This document shows positions 1-10,029 of a stretch of 64,000 bases of DNA, piece by piece. The stretch is from Cristatella mucedo. Lineage: Eukaryota > Bryozoa > Phylactolaemata > Cristatellidae. A program made the translations under genes and the position numbers. The DNA is taken from the NCBI GenBank assembly GCA_009760855.2, contig WPIO01000101.1:117501-181500 (forward strand), read 5' to 3'. Position 1 is the stretch's first letter. The number at the start of each line of letters is the position of its first letter. Below the pieces are notes generated by a model. The model ran no database searches, was not told the DNA's origin, and worked only from the letters and a program-made list of their open reading frames with translations.

Positions 1-1360
1 TTTGTTGCCGTTCCACTCACAGACAGGGAAACGAGTTGTGAGAGACCAGTTAAACAATGATATCCAAACTTCAGACCTGGTAAGTAAGCTCCAGTCAGGC
101 TTGAGAGAAAATTACTCTACCGAGCCGCCATCACGGCTTGCTTGCACGGTGAGCCGTAATGGCACACTAGGTAAGGCGGTTGCTTTTCCGACCTCGGTCC
201 CGAAGTCACGGGTTCGAATCTTAGGCGGGGCAATTCTTTCTCGCCACTGCAAGCGGTGGTAATAGTCGTAAAGGCTCGTCTGTCGCTATACAAAAGAGGC
301 TGTTTAATCAGCTAGCACTTCTTCATCACGAATTTGTTAAGGTCAAGTGTGTAACCACTCTCTAAGGAGTGCTGACTAGGGTTTAAGTCTGTCTGCTTGC
401 TCTACCGGATCTTTCAGCTGCATTTGATACCGTCGATTGCCAAAACCTTGTTTGGCCCAAATCATCTTGCTCAGTCACCGCCGGCACTGTGTTACAACGG
501 CTTAGTGTCTATCCTAGTGAACGAATTCCGGGATCAAATGTCAGCCGAAAGCGGTCATCCTTCATTGAGCCTCTGAAGTATAGCACAAATCCCTGGGGAT
601 TTGTGCTAGGTCCACCTCATTTCACAATGTATACGCTTCCTCTTGCGGATGTAGTCGCTAAGCACGATCTAGGCTTGTTTCTCGTGCAGACGACACGCAG
701 CAGTACTTTCGCTCTGAGCATTCCATGCGTTTCAGCATCTCACACTATCTCAGGTCCCTCACATCTTCGTGTACTGCGGACGTTAACATTTGATGGTAGC
801 AAATCGTCTTAAACTGAGTGACGACAAAACAGACTTCGTAGCTATGAGAAAACAAAGTGTCACTCAGTTACCGGAAAGCCTAACCATCAAAATCGGCTCG
901 ACCAGCAGCATATCTCGAGTAGAAGTAGCCCAGGAATCGGGACATCCTCTTTCAAAATGGCTTTGACAAGATAACCGCACCACTAGGTCCACCGTCAAGA
1001 CTGCCAGCATTCATCTATGCAGCATTTCGCAAATTCGAACCTGCTTCGATAAGACTGTATGCGCCTGTTACAGAAGCGCTGTCAAGATCAAGCTGATCAA
1101 TAGTACCTGGCACTCAACGCTATTGCAACGGGACCATAGTCACGACTAAGCACGGCGTCTGTCAAATATTTTTCCAAGCGCCAGAAATTAACGGTAAGTC
1201 ACCGACGTATGGTCGACTAAGACGAGCTCGTATGATGGCATATCGACAAATTATCCAATCTCACTTCTAATAACAATTTGTTTGTATATCTTACGTCACT
1301 ACCTCAGATAGCAGTACAATTCGTAAAATGTGCTCATTACAGCGACTGCACAATGTAGTG
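1..1360 (+). mobile_element. Degenerate L2/CR1-like LINE reverse-transcriptase fragment
   Basis: Broken pieces of a non-LTR reverse transcriptase read on the plus strand. A block near 20-140 resembles the 'QSGFR..HSTE' region, the stretch 395-430 gives 'DLSAAFDTVD', and 595-690 gives 'GFVLGPPHFTMYTLPLAD', the 'GSVLGPLLFxLYTxPL' motif preceding the catalytic YADD, which is itself lost. About 800-860 reads like 'ANRLKLxDDKT'. Frames are interrupted by stops and by a SINE inserted at 148-320. The same subfamily recurs at 29.9-31.1 kb. It is a dead copy; the 5' part lies outside the window. Confidence 0.75.
148..320 (+). mobile_element. tRNA-derived SINE, family A, inserted in the LINE
   Basis: The head is tRNA-like: an A box around 'GGCACACTAGGTAAGG' and a B box 'GGGTTCGAATC' at about 210-220, the pol III promoter arrangement. 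It is followed by a tRNA-unrelated body with paired segments around 'CCACTGCAAGCGGTGG' and a conserved end 'GAGGCTGTTTAATCAGCTAG'. Near-identical copies are at 33.6, 41.4 and 51.7 kb in plus orientation and at 8.3, 12.5, 22.2, 32.1 and 49 kb in minus. It splits the reverse-transcriptase reading of the surrounding LINE, so it is younger than that LINE. Confidence 0.85.
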
Positions 1361-1389
1361 TCGGTCGCTAAGACAAGCTGAAAGTTAGC

Positions 1390-1515
1390 AGCTTGTAACG
1401 ACTGAGGTCAAGGTATTTGTTGGCCGAGGTCGAGGGTTCAAGCTCCGTGGCGTACGTGAAGCGTCTGAATAGAGATTAAGTTCTCTCAGAGCGCTATACA
1501 AATGAAGTATGAGCC
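1390..1515 (+). mobile_element. tRNA-derived SINE, family B
   Basis: It has a degenerate tRNA head with a B box ('GGGTTCAAGCT' at about 1433-1443), then 'GTGAAGCGTCTGAATAGAGATTAAG', 'TTCTCTCAGAGCGCTATACAAATG'-type tail. The A-box part is worn. The tail resembles the 3' end of the L2-like LINE at 45.6-46.3 kb. Better preserved copies of this family are at 30.2, 39.5 and 41.2 kb. Confidence 0.75.
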
Positions 1516-2714
1516 GGCCTGAAGTCACCTGACGTACCTGCGGTAGTGCACAGGCAATTACTTGCACTTTCGCTAGTTCGATGCTGGAAAACCGGCAACA
1601 GCATCCTCTGATATTGGAACAAACCACAGTTTGACACGTCATCGGAGCGGAAAGCACACGGACTTTTCTTGCAAATCAATTCTGACGTGCTTATAAATGG
1701 AGCTCAGATTATCAGTACCGACCATTTCCCATTGACTAAAAAGACCAATTGTAAGCAATAGCGAGGGGATAGTCATGCCTGTGCCGAAGGTGCATAAGCA
1801 AACGAATAAACAAGCTCTCGTCGAAGACGCCCTTCCGGCTGACTTTTGAAATACTGAATTTTGGGTAAAAAAGAAGTCAATACTCACAGAACGCCATTGA
1901 ACTGTGGATGTAGCATAGTAACTTCTCCATATCTCAACTGGACGGCTTCATTTCCCCTAAACTAAACGGCTGGGGCACAGCAACGAAGACCAGATGCAGG
2001 TGTGCATCATAGAAGTGAGTATAGGAGAGCTCTCTCAGCTAGAATCGACCCATTTTCACAGGTCATGTGTGCATGCCAGAAGGTACGGTGTGGAAAGGTA
2101 ACATTGCCACCGGATGTCACTACTGTCACTGCAGGCATAATGGAAGCTAGCAGCAAGACGACTTGCCTACAAGTTACATGCTGCCGACTTGGAACTGTGT
2201 GCCACCGGCTATGCACTCTGCGATTGCTCTCCGATGGAGGATCGGTGACACGGTCTTTCTGTAATCCGACATGCACATGATACAATCATGCACAGGTCAA
2301 CAGGCCAACAGGTCAACATGCAGCCTAGTTCATTTTCCATGGAGCAACGTACAGAGATCAGCCCAAGTTCCAGCCAGTGGCAACCAACTATCAGGTGCGT
2401 TATTCAAAGCAGACTCCTTTGTCCGTTATTCAAAGCAGAGCTCCCTGCCTAGCATGTCCGAGCGGTGACAGAAACGGCGGCCGCGGCCGTCGGTCGGTTG
2501 TATCCTATTTGCCTTCAGAGCTGCTCAGTCCGACGAGCCGCTCACTCTCCACCCACAGACGAGCAGCTGCTTCCCGATCCAAGGCGTCATTGCTTGGCTC
2601 CGTCACAGCACAATCACTGCAACAATCGACCAAAAGAATGCAGCACATGCCTAGCCAGACGAGCTAAGGGCACTCAGTCACGTTGCATGCTGAAGAGTAG
2701 CGGGACTGACCACA
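1516..2714. other. No gene recognised
   Basis: Only short open frames occur on either strand, and none resembles a known family. I see no splice-supported exon. Composition is near 48 percent GC with no clear repeat. This stretch lies downstream of the dehydrogenase gene's last secure exon and could hold part of its 3' UTR or final exon. Confidence 0.4.
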
Positions 2715-2985
2715 TTCATAATGGCAATAATATAATATTAATAATAATAATAATATATTAGCATAACATCTTCAAAAAACTCAATCTCTTTTTATGCACT
2801 TCACATCTGCTGTAAAAGAAGCACGATCGTATGGTTAGTAATGGAAATAATATGGTTAGAGGTGACATGCACAGGGTCAGCATGCAAATATGGTTAGTGG
2901 CAGCATGCACAGTGTCTGCATGCAGAAGCACATGAAGGACGAATCATAAGGAGTCACCAAATGCTGTGACAAAAATGGGTCCTTT
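2715..2985 (-). repeat. LINE 3'-tail-type repeat with (ATT)n end
   Basis: It begins with an AT-rich ATT/AAT run (2728-2760), then the reverse complement of a tail found many times here (AATCTCTTT, a short gap, then TTACATxTGCTG), then 'AGGTGACATGCACAGGGTCAGCATGCA'-like sequence that is also at 49.0 and 55.7 kb. It belongs to the same family as the 3' end of the LINE at 45.6-46.3 kb, read on the minus strand. It is non-coding. Confidence 0.65.
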
Positions 2986-3600
2986 TTTAGAATTTTTAAT
3001 ATGTCGTCAAGTCAGGGGCTGTCGCGACGTCAGTCGGGAGTGAGTGCCAGACTTTGGGAGCGTATGAACTAAAGGCATAGTCTCCAAAAGATTTGAGGTT
3101 CATACCATGTATAGCTAAACAATTTTATTTGGAAAAGCAGGTGGTGTGATGTCTCTCCTTGGTGGGGGAGTAGTTCTGATAGGAAGGCTGGAGACAGAGA
3201 ATGAAGAGACCTTAAAGCGAGTGGCAGAACTTTGAAGTCGATGTGCTGCTGGATTGGAAGCCAGTGCAGGTCGGCAAGAAGTGGTGCGATGTGGCAACTG
3301 CAATGCTCACGACAGACAAGCCTGGCTGCACTGTCACTGGCACCATGGCTCCAACCGCTATTACTTCAGTGCCCCGAGAGATTGTGACCATTGAGATTCA
3401 TCGCCGATTATGAACTTCCGCTTAACCCGGTTGATATACGACTTTCAAGCTGGTAGTTACACGAGGCAGGAATCTCAACAAAGCCGGCTCTTTGGAGATG
3501 ATCTGCTGTTCGGTGGTCGGGTCACTTCCACTGAGCGTTTGCTGCTATAATCTTTGACGAGCCTGCCTGAAGTCGCTTGCCGTACCGGCTCCAGTTAAAC

Positions 3601-3607
3601 CTATATA

Positions 3608-3680
<73 letters not shown>

Positions 3681-3702
3681 ATATATATATATATATATAT
3701 AC
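3601..3702. repeat. (TA)n microsatellite
   Basis: About 100 bases of almost pure TA, flanked on both sides by a short duplicated segment ('AGTCGCTTGCCGTACCGGCT', then 'CCAGTTAAACC' or 'TCAGTTAAACC') at about 3571-3600 and 3705-3736. The flanking copies differ by one or two bases, so the microsatellite sits within a segmental repeat. Confidence 0.9.
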
Positions 3703-4213
3703 TAAAGTCGCTTGCCGTACCGGCTTCAGTTAAACCTATATATACACATACACACGAGCACGCACACACATACACATGTTCATATGCATACAGGTAACTC
3801 TTTGAGCTGGTGCAAGTTCGGCACTGCTGATAGAACTGCCTGCAGAATTTTGGGCGCTCACTCCTAATTGTTTAGCAGTTACAAGCATCAGATCAGTTTT
3901 AAGATTTTTGCACGGACGTAAAGGCAATATGTTCCGTGGGACGAGGCTGACGGGAAACATGCTATGCAATGCATCGCAGGAGCCAATAAGAAGAAGGCCA
4001 AGAGGTCAACAAGAAGGTGAACGTACGGAAAGCATCGGAACGAAGCTGCTGACAGCAGCGGCCAGTTGCTGCCGCCTGGCCGGCAGTGGTGACACTTGGA
4101 GCCGACTGCCCGATCGGAGGCACGGTGGGTGGTGGCCACGGGGCAGCTCGCCGGAGCAAGCGCACCTGCACGATCGACTCTTGACAGCGAGTCTTAGGTG
4201 GCCTGCTGCTTAC

Positions 4214-4842
4214 CTGAAGTACGCTCCCGACGAGTGCTTCAGGTCGCTGCAGACTGCGCAGTGGATGGTCGTCTGTGCCCCTTGTTCGGGTGTCTTCAGA
4301 AGGAACTTTCCTACGAAGCTGCTGGACAGCAAGTGGACATAAGCTGGGAGATGCTCCATCAGACTGGTCGCTATCACACCTGGATGCAACGAATATGCCG
4401 TGACGCCCGTACCTGCAAGGGTTTCGAACGAACGCTATCTCGACTCTGCTAAGACCATGCTTCGGTATGCGCGGTCACTGAAAAATCTCATCCCAAGCAC
4501 TTGGACAATCTCTAGCTTCCGAGGCAACAGCGGTGAAACAGAGCGCCACAGGTCAGACTCTATGTGACACGATGCTCTTTTTTTTTCCTCACCTTGAAGT
4601 TTATTTGCCAGCTCTTTCGCAAACAAAACATTGGCAAGCTTACTTTTACAGTAAGCAGCCCCAGGGTCGTAGCCTTTGTCGCTCATGAGATCGTCAAAAT
4701 CAAGTGAACATCCTGAAAGCGGCATGAGAAAGTTTGACATAAAGGAACACAAATAAACAATCAACTAGACAGATGCTGTTTGAAACTTTACAACAAGCAA
4801 AAGGTGAGAAGGATGAACAGCATGCAAACGCCCCCATCAAGG

Positions 4843-4902
<60 letters not shown>

Positions 4903-5178
4903 CCTTGATGTGCTATTGTCGTGAACATGTAAGCAATAGGCAATGCTGTTGGTATGAACTATCCATTCGAGATAAGTTGCACATAAGGATAACAGGAAGA
5001 GGAGGCACAAGAACAAACCAGTGAGGAGCTCAACAAGTGACGAGTCTCAGCCTCAGATAATACCTCGCCTCTTGTCACATATCACTGACAGGACCAAGTC
5101 AAACTGGTCGAACTAAACCAACAAGACCTCTACCAAGTCATCAGCAAAATACGGTGACAGAGTGGAAATCAAGTTAGC

Positions 5179-5259
<81 letters not shown>

Positions 5260-8200
5260 ACGCACGCACACCGCACACACACGCCCATACGTGTGCACGC
5301 ACACACACCGTATTTTACTATGTATAAGCCCCCTTTTTTCAAAATTTGGGGTCAGATAGTGGATAGGGGGATTATACTTAGGAGGTTACGTTTTTATCAT
5401 ATCATATCATCACCATTCCAGATGAAGAGTGACAGTGACATAAGTGATTATGAGTCTTGATAATTTGTTCAGTTCATTCAGTTACTGAAACTGTAATGTA
5501 ATGTACTGTATCTCCGTCAGTAACTCCACAAAGTCATAAAGACCATGTGGGTGTTACGCAGGAGACTTTTGTATAGCGCACTCACAGCCTAAGCGGCTTT
5601 CGGTACGCATTCGGTAGCCAACAGACTTCGTGTCATGCAACAAAGAGAAAGTGGGAAGCATAGCAGAGTTAGGAGAGCAGTTCAGGTAGTGAGTAGCATG
5701 GAAGTAGCAGTTCAGGACCGCTGAAAAAGATATGCCATAGTCGGCAGTTGGAGAGTAGATGTCGTTGCGAAAGAATTGTGGAAGCGAGTTCCACAGTCTA
5801 GGACCTGCAGAGCTAAAGCTTCTGTCGCCAACTGTCTTTAAGCGGAGGAATGGGACAGCTAATTTATTGTCCACACAGGACCTGAGGGCGCGAACAGGCT
5901 GAAACTGATGCAGCAGTTCAGCTAGGTATGAAGGAGCCAAGCTCTTGCATGCATACTGGCCACTAATGTACCGTATACCCCAGTAGGTTGACAAGTATAT
6001 ACAATATCCAAATAGACATCTTTATAACACACGTGCTTAATCAAAAGTTAAGAACGAAATACGAGTGTGTGGATCTTAAAAAAAGCATGAGATGCAAATG
6101 AGTCTGCCATTCCATCTAAGCGAAGGCATCGTTAGACACCGGGTGTCGAGTGGGTTGGGTAGCAGCCAAGGGAAATAACTCCACGGCAGTCCCCCTTGGC
6201 TTAGCTATGGCTATCAGGTTCATCGCTCTGACCTTCTTCAGAATGTTCCTCCTTAATGCAGGCTGAGTGATTGTGGACTTCCCATCCCGGCTTACGTTAT
6301 GTTCTATTTCAATCGATCTCCGACAGCCATTCTTTCGCTTGGCTCCCTGCTTCCGGTCTCTTTCCAGCTGCATGAGTAGCCCGAGTGCTGCGAGCGCACG
6401 AGTGCCAAGTGACGGCAGATCAGTGGAGTAAGCGTTTTTGGATCTGCTCAGCCACGGATATTAAAAGAACCCTTCGATTGGTAAACTGTTTGGCTCTCAG
6501 TGGCTCTAGGTGGCGTTGCCGGTGGTCCTGGTCACAATCTATCGTATCGTATACAGACGTATTTGCTTTAGCATGCTGGCCTAGGCACGATAGACGCTTG
6601 TCTTTGCATGCCTGATGCCGGTATGACACTAACCCCATGGGCATTGATCCTCTTGCAGCGAGTTAACTAGCAGAAGGGTCTATGATTAAGTTCTCTTGGG
6701 GCGCTATTTGAAAGACCCATTATCATTATCATTATCATGAAGTATAGTGTTATTAGCACACACCAATTTTGCAACTTTCAGAAGGTTTGCTATGCACAAA
6801 AGTAATAACACGTTTATATGGCACCCTCAGAGTACTGAATCTCTTTCTAGGTACTGTACAGATGCTGTATAGGAAGCATTACCAAATGATTGGTGGTAAC
6901 ATTCGCAAGCAGCAGGCACTAACAAGCTACAAGCCATCAAGTGACAACCAGCCGCCAGACAAGCCTGTACTAGGGGTGTAGACAATTGTTGTTTGTTAAG
7001 ATGCTGAACTCCTTAAGGGAGCTGTACCCATGCCTTTGTCCCCAAACAAGCAAATAATAGCAGACTTCAACCCCTTGTGCCTCGGCATAAGTGGGCGGCA
7101 ATGTGATAGCCTCTACCCACTAACGAATAGGCCGGTAGTTCTCAACCTTCTTAATGCCGTGACCCTTTAATACAGTTCCTCGTGTTGTGGCGACCCCAAA
7201 CCATAAAGTTATTGTGTGCGAAATGTGGAAATGCGTGTTTTCCGATGGTCTTAGGCAAACCCGTGAAAGTGGGTCGTTCGACCCCTAAAGGGGCCGCAAC
7301 CCACAGGTTGGGAACCGCTGGAATAGACCCCTGTATAGCACACCCACAAACAGAGGGTAATCGTGCATATCCCCATTGAAGCGCGCTCTGATACAAAAAG
7401 ACTGATCTTCTGGTACTCGTTCCCTTGCTCACTTACAGCTGGTAGAGAATACCTATCATGCTGGACTAACGAAAGCTTCCAAAGCATTGGCATTCCTTAA
7501 AGTGCACCGCCCCTCTATCTTTACGTTGGGTTGTGACTCAAATTCGGACCACATTTGGGCATCAGTCAGCACTGCTTGACACACACTGTGATGGGTTTCT
7601 GGACGACGGCAGCTCTCCCCGATAAAACCGCTCTTCCGTTTAGAGACTGATTGCAAAAGTACAATAAAATTTGTTTGCTCCTCTCAATCCAGAGTAACTA
7701 AGAGCTAGCCTAGCTAGCTCCAGCAAATCTTAAATTCGTTAGTTCCAAGCGCGTTCTCCTCTGCGACCGATTTTGCCTGGCTTTAGCTTGAGGTTAGATG
7801 GCAGCTTCGTGAATGTTTGCAGAAGAACGCACAACGGGCGAGTACTTATCATAACAACGTGCTGTGGCGTGCGTCACCCAAGCTATCTGAGCATTCCTGC
7901 TCAAATCAAGTAATCTGCACACACAAGGCTGGCATTGCCAGAGGCCTGCGGCAGCATGATGCGATACCAAGTAAGCCATCATACAGAGGGCATCGAACGC
8001 TCTGCAGTGGATGCACATGCGGCTCTTTGCCTCATCTCACGAGTGCCACTGTAGCATGTGCAGCACTACGAATCGACCAATCTTTCCACGAATGCCTTGC
8101 TTGTCTCAGGACACTTCCTGTGCGGCTCATGTCCAGCTAATCATCGCCATCGCTCTATCATGCTTCCTCTATTTCTTCTTCTTCTCTCTCCAGAACCCTC

Positions 8201-9310
8201 GAGAGCAAGCTATGATGTATAAGGCTGCAGCCCACCGCAGCCCTTTCCCCTTGGGGGGTCAAGCAGTCAACCAGCCACCTCAACCAAAAACCAAAATACC
8301 TGAATAAATACTAGCTGATTTAACAGCCTCTTTTCGTACAGCAGCAGAAGTGCCTTAAAGGCTGTCACTGCCGCTTGCTTGCAGCGGCAATAAAAGATCG
8401 CCCACCGCAAGATTCGAACCCACGACCTAGCACCGAGCCCTTACCCAGTGGGCCATCACGGCTCAAGAGGTGAGCGGTCAGGGTCAAGACTAATCCTCAC
8501 GGCAAAAGTCGACGACGCTGGCTGGCGCATCTTACTTACATAAGGCAATGGAAATCCATCTCGGTCGACTCGGCGCTGCTGCCGAACGACGAGTTTTTCG
8601 GCACTATGCAGCCACAACTTCTGCACACAATCGTGCAGCGCTCGCGCAAGACTGGGACGAGACCACGTGACATCTACTGCCGAAATGTGGACGCCGGCCA
8701 CTCACGCGTGTGAGCACGGGACGAGACCACCACCACCCGACTGGGGGCCGATGCCTTCAGCAGGTCCAGCAGCAGGTTCGTCAGCAGGAAGTGCCCGAGG
8801 TGGTTGACACCGAACTGCATCTCGAAGCCGTCCTGGGTCTTGGTGTGCGGAGTTCGCATAATACCTGAACGACGACAAAGGATGCAGCAGGCAGCAGCCA
8901 TGGGCACTGTGCTGCTGCCTCCTCCAATCAGCAGCGCAGAGGCAGCAGCAGCAGGGAGAGGGGAGGGAGCGGTGGCTCACCGGCGTTGTTGATCAGCACG
9001 TGCAGGCTCGCCTCCGACTGCCTTACGTCTGCTGCAAGAGCCCTCACGGAGGCCAGCGAGCCGAGGTCGAGCTGCTTGACGACAACATGGCCACCGGTCG
9101 TCCTACGAATGTGCTCGGCAGCCTCGTGCAGCGTGCTCAGGTTGCGAGCAGCTATGATCACCCTGGCGCCTCGACGCGCGAGGTCGGCGGCCGTCTCACG
9201 TCCGATGCCCTCGCCGCCGCCCGTCACCAGCACCGTCTTGCCGTCCAACCGATCCGGGCACGTGCACATGCAGCCCTCCAACCACTGCCTCACCAAGCAT
9301 AAGCCAATGC
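4214..9310 (-). CDS. Retinol-dehydrogenase-like short-chain dehydrogenase (SDR), partial gene
   Basis: An NAD(P)-dependent oxidoreductase of the RDH11-14 type, a family that typically oxidises or reduces retinoids and other lipid alcohols or aldehydes at intracellular membranes. Four exons join in phase: about 9310 (or 9284) to 8981, with [11 protein letters not shown] and the cofactor motif TGGGEGIG, ending in NNAG; 8864-8706, with [20 protein letters not shown] and [10 protein letters not shown] (catalytic Ser region); 4712-4593, with the active-site YCKSK; and 4412-4214, with [11 protein letters not shown] and [15 protein letters not shown]. Donors are GTGAGC, GTGAGT, GTGAGG and GTAAGC; all acceptors are CAG. 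Introns 1-3 interrupt codons after base 1; the last exon ends after base 2. The 4-kb third-exon intron carries a LINE, a SINE, a hAT element and microsatellites. A tentative last exon is 3940-3736 (CAG acceptor, stop before the TA repeat), but its protein is only weakly RDH-like. The start exon with the usual membrane anchor was not found. The usual GxxxGIG glycines are intact, so the enzyme is probably functional. The exact subfamily is uncertain. Confidence 0.88.
4835..4910. repeat. (TA)n palindrome with unique GC-containing arms
   Basis: A TA run of about 58 bases is bounded by CATCAAGGC on the left and its exact reverse complement GCCTTGATG on the right. The whole 76 bp is therefore a perfect inverted repeat able to extrude as a hairpin or cruciform. 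It lies in the large dehydrogenase intron. Confidence 0.9.
5179..5260. repeat. (CA)n microsatellite
   Basis: About 40 uninterrupted CA units, followed by degenerate CACGCA sequence to about 5308. Intronic in the dehydrogenase gene. Confidence 0.95.
5309..5400 (+). mobile_element. Fragment of a TIR DNA element (CCGTATTTT... type)
   Basis: It starts 'CCGTATTTTACTATGTATAAG', closely resembling the terminal inverted repeat of the complete element at 50200-50516. A partial converse end ('ATTATACTTAGGAGG') follows about 60 bases later. No clear second terminus is seen, so it is treated as a truncated or diverged relative. Confidence 0.45.
5488..5995 (-). mobile_element. 3' end of a non-LTR retrotransposon (RT C-terminus)
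   Basis: Read on the minus strand, 5994 to about 5760 encodes the typical C-terminal end of LINE ORF2: APSYLAELL, then [23 protein letters not shown]. The copy then passes into a conserved 3' segment (TAACACCCACATGGTCTTTATG, then ACTTTGTGGAGTTACTGACG) with a short ACATT-rich tail near 5490-5500. Related 3' ends are at 14.6, 33.2 and 57.4 kb. The open frame is about 146 codons, 5'-truncated, as LINE copies usually are. Confidence 0.8.
6640..6970. repeat. SINE-B tail plus LINE-tail-type repeat
   Basis: At 6685-6712 is the plus-strand tail 'GATTAAGTTCTCTTGGGGCGCTAT' shared by SINE-B and the L2-like LINE. It is followed at 6719-6737 by ATTATC repeats and at 6790-6970 by the same tail in reverse orientation ('TTTATATGGCACCCTCAGAG', 'GAATCTCTTTCTAGG'). 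The second piece shares a body ('GGAAGCATTACCAAATGATTGG') with 16.1 kb. Confidence 0.6.
7133..7320 (-). mobile_element. SPIN-like hAT MITE with 8-bp target duplication
   Basis: A 188-bp non-coding element. The right end (read on minus) is CAGCGGTTCCCAACCTGTGG; the left end is an imperfect inverted copy (12 of the first 16 positions). Internally it has the pattern 'GGGTCGTTCGACCCCTAAAGG' and 'TTTTCCGATGGTCTTAGGC'. The flanks GAATAGGC (7125-7132) and GAATAGAC (7321-7328) form an 8-bp target-site duplication with one mismatch, the hallmark of hAT elements. As I recall it, the sequence closely follows the SPIN/OposCharlie group of hAT elements known for horizontal transfer among animals. A second copy is at 38808-38993. 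It lies in a dehydrogenase intron. Confidence 0.8.
8308..8466 (-). mobile_element. tRNA-derived SINE, family A
   Basis: A minus-strand copy: 'CTAGCTGATTTAACAGCCTC' marks its 3' end and 'GATTCGAACCCACGACCT' the complement of its B box; it ends near 'CCATCACGGCTCA'. It lies in the dehydrogenase intron, about 240 bp from exon 2. Confidence 0.85.
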
Positions 9311-9631
9311 CTACAGCGCCAGCATGCCAACAGCTCCTGCGCATGCAGGAGTGGACATGTAAATGCCGCGGTAAACGAGCACAGACATGCGCACACAACA
9401 CACGCACACACATGCACGCATTACAAATACAAAAGATGTGAACGCACGCAAGCACACACTCGTGAATGCACGTACTCATGGATGCAAATAAAACATACAC
9501 ACAAATGCATAGCATTCGGGCATGCAGACGTTCATTCACAAGTACACAAATGAGCATCTGTGCATGTGCGCAGACATACCCAAACATTGAGCTCTTGCTG
9601 CATGCTAGAAGTGGGTGAAGAATAAAATGAT

Positions 9632-9765
9632 ATAATTCATTTGTATGGCGCCCTAAGAAAACTTAATCTCTATGCAGGCGCTTCACATATGCAATGGGGC
9701 TCGATCTCATGATCTCGGCCAGATATTGGTCGGGGCACCTTAACCACTGGGCCAAACCAGCCCGG
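9632..9765 (-). mobile_element. tRNA-derived SINE, family B
   Basis: It begins with 'TTTGTATGGCGCCCTAAGAA' (complement of the shared LINE/SINE tail) and ends with 'ACCTTAACCACTGGGCCAAA', the complement of the tRNA-like head. A degenerate B box lies between them. Confidence 0.8.
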
Positions 9766-9950
9766 CGAGAAGAATGGAGTCCTGTGACACTCGCTGTCAT
9801 GGCACAGTATCTTCTGCAGTATCATATATAAATATAAATTAAAATAATAAATAAATTTAAAATATTAAGTCCGAGAGAAATGTATCTTTTTCTCTGTATT
9901 TACATTTTGCTTTTGCTCTTTCTCTCTTTCCCGTCTATAAATACGTGTGC

Positions 9951-9958
9951 GCGCGCGC

Positions 9959-10023
<65 letters not shown>
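9951..10023. repeat. (GC)n(GT)n microsatellite
   Basis: A short GC run (about five units) continues directly into about 30 GT units. Alternating purine-pyrimidine sequence of this kind can adopt Z-DNA. Confidence 0.9.
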
Positions 10024-10024
<1 letters not shown>

Positions 10025-10029
10025 GTGAG

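Noticed and set aside
3736-3940. Last exon of the dehydrogenase
   Set aside because: Acceptor and phase fit, but the protein (LVPRNILPLRPCKNLKTDLM ...) lacks the usual RDH C-terminus; kept only as tentative in the gene entry.
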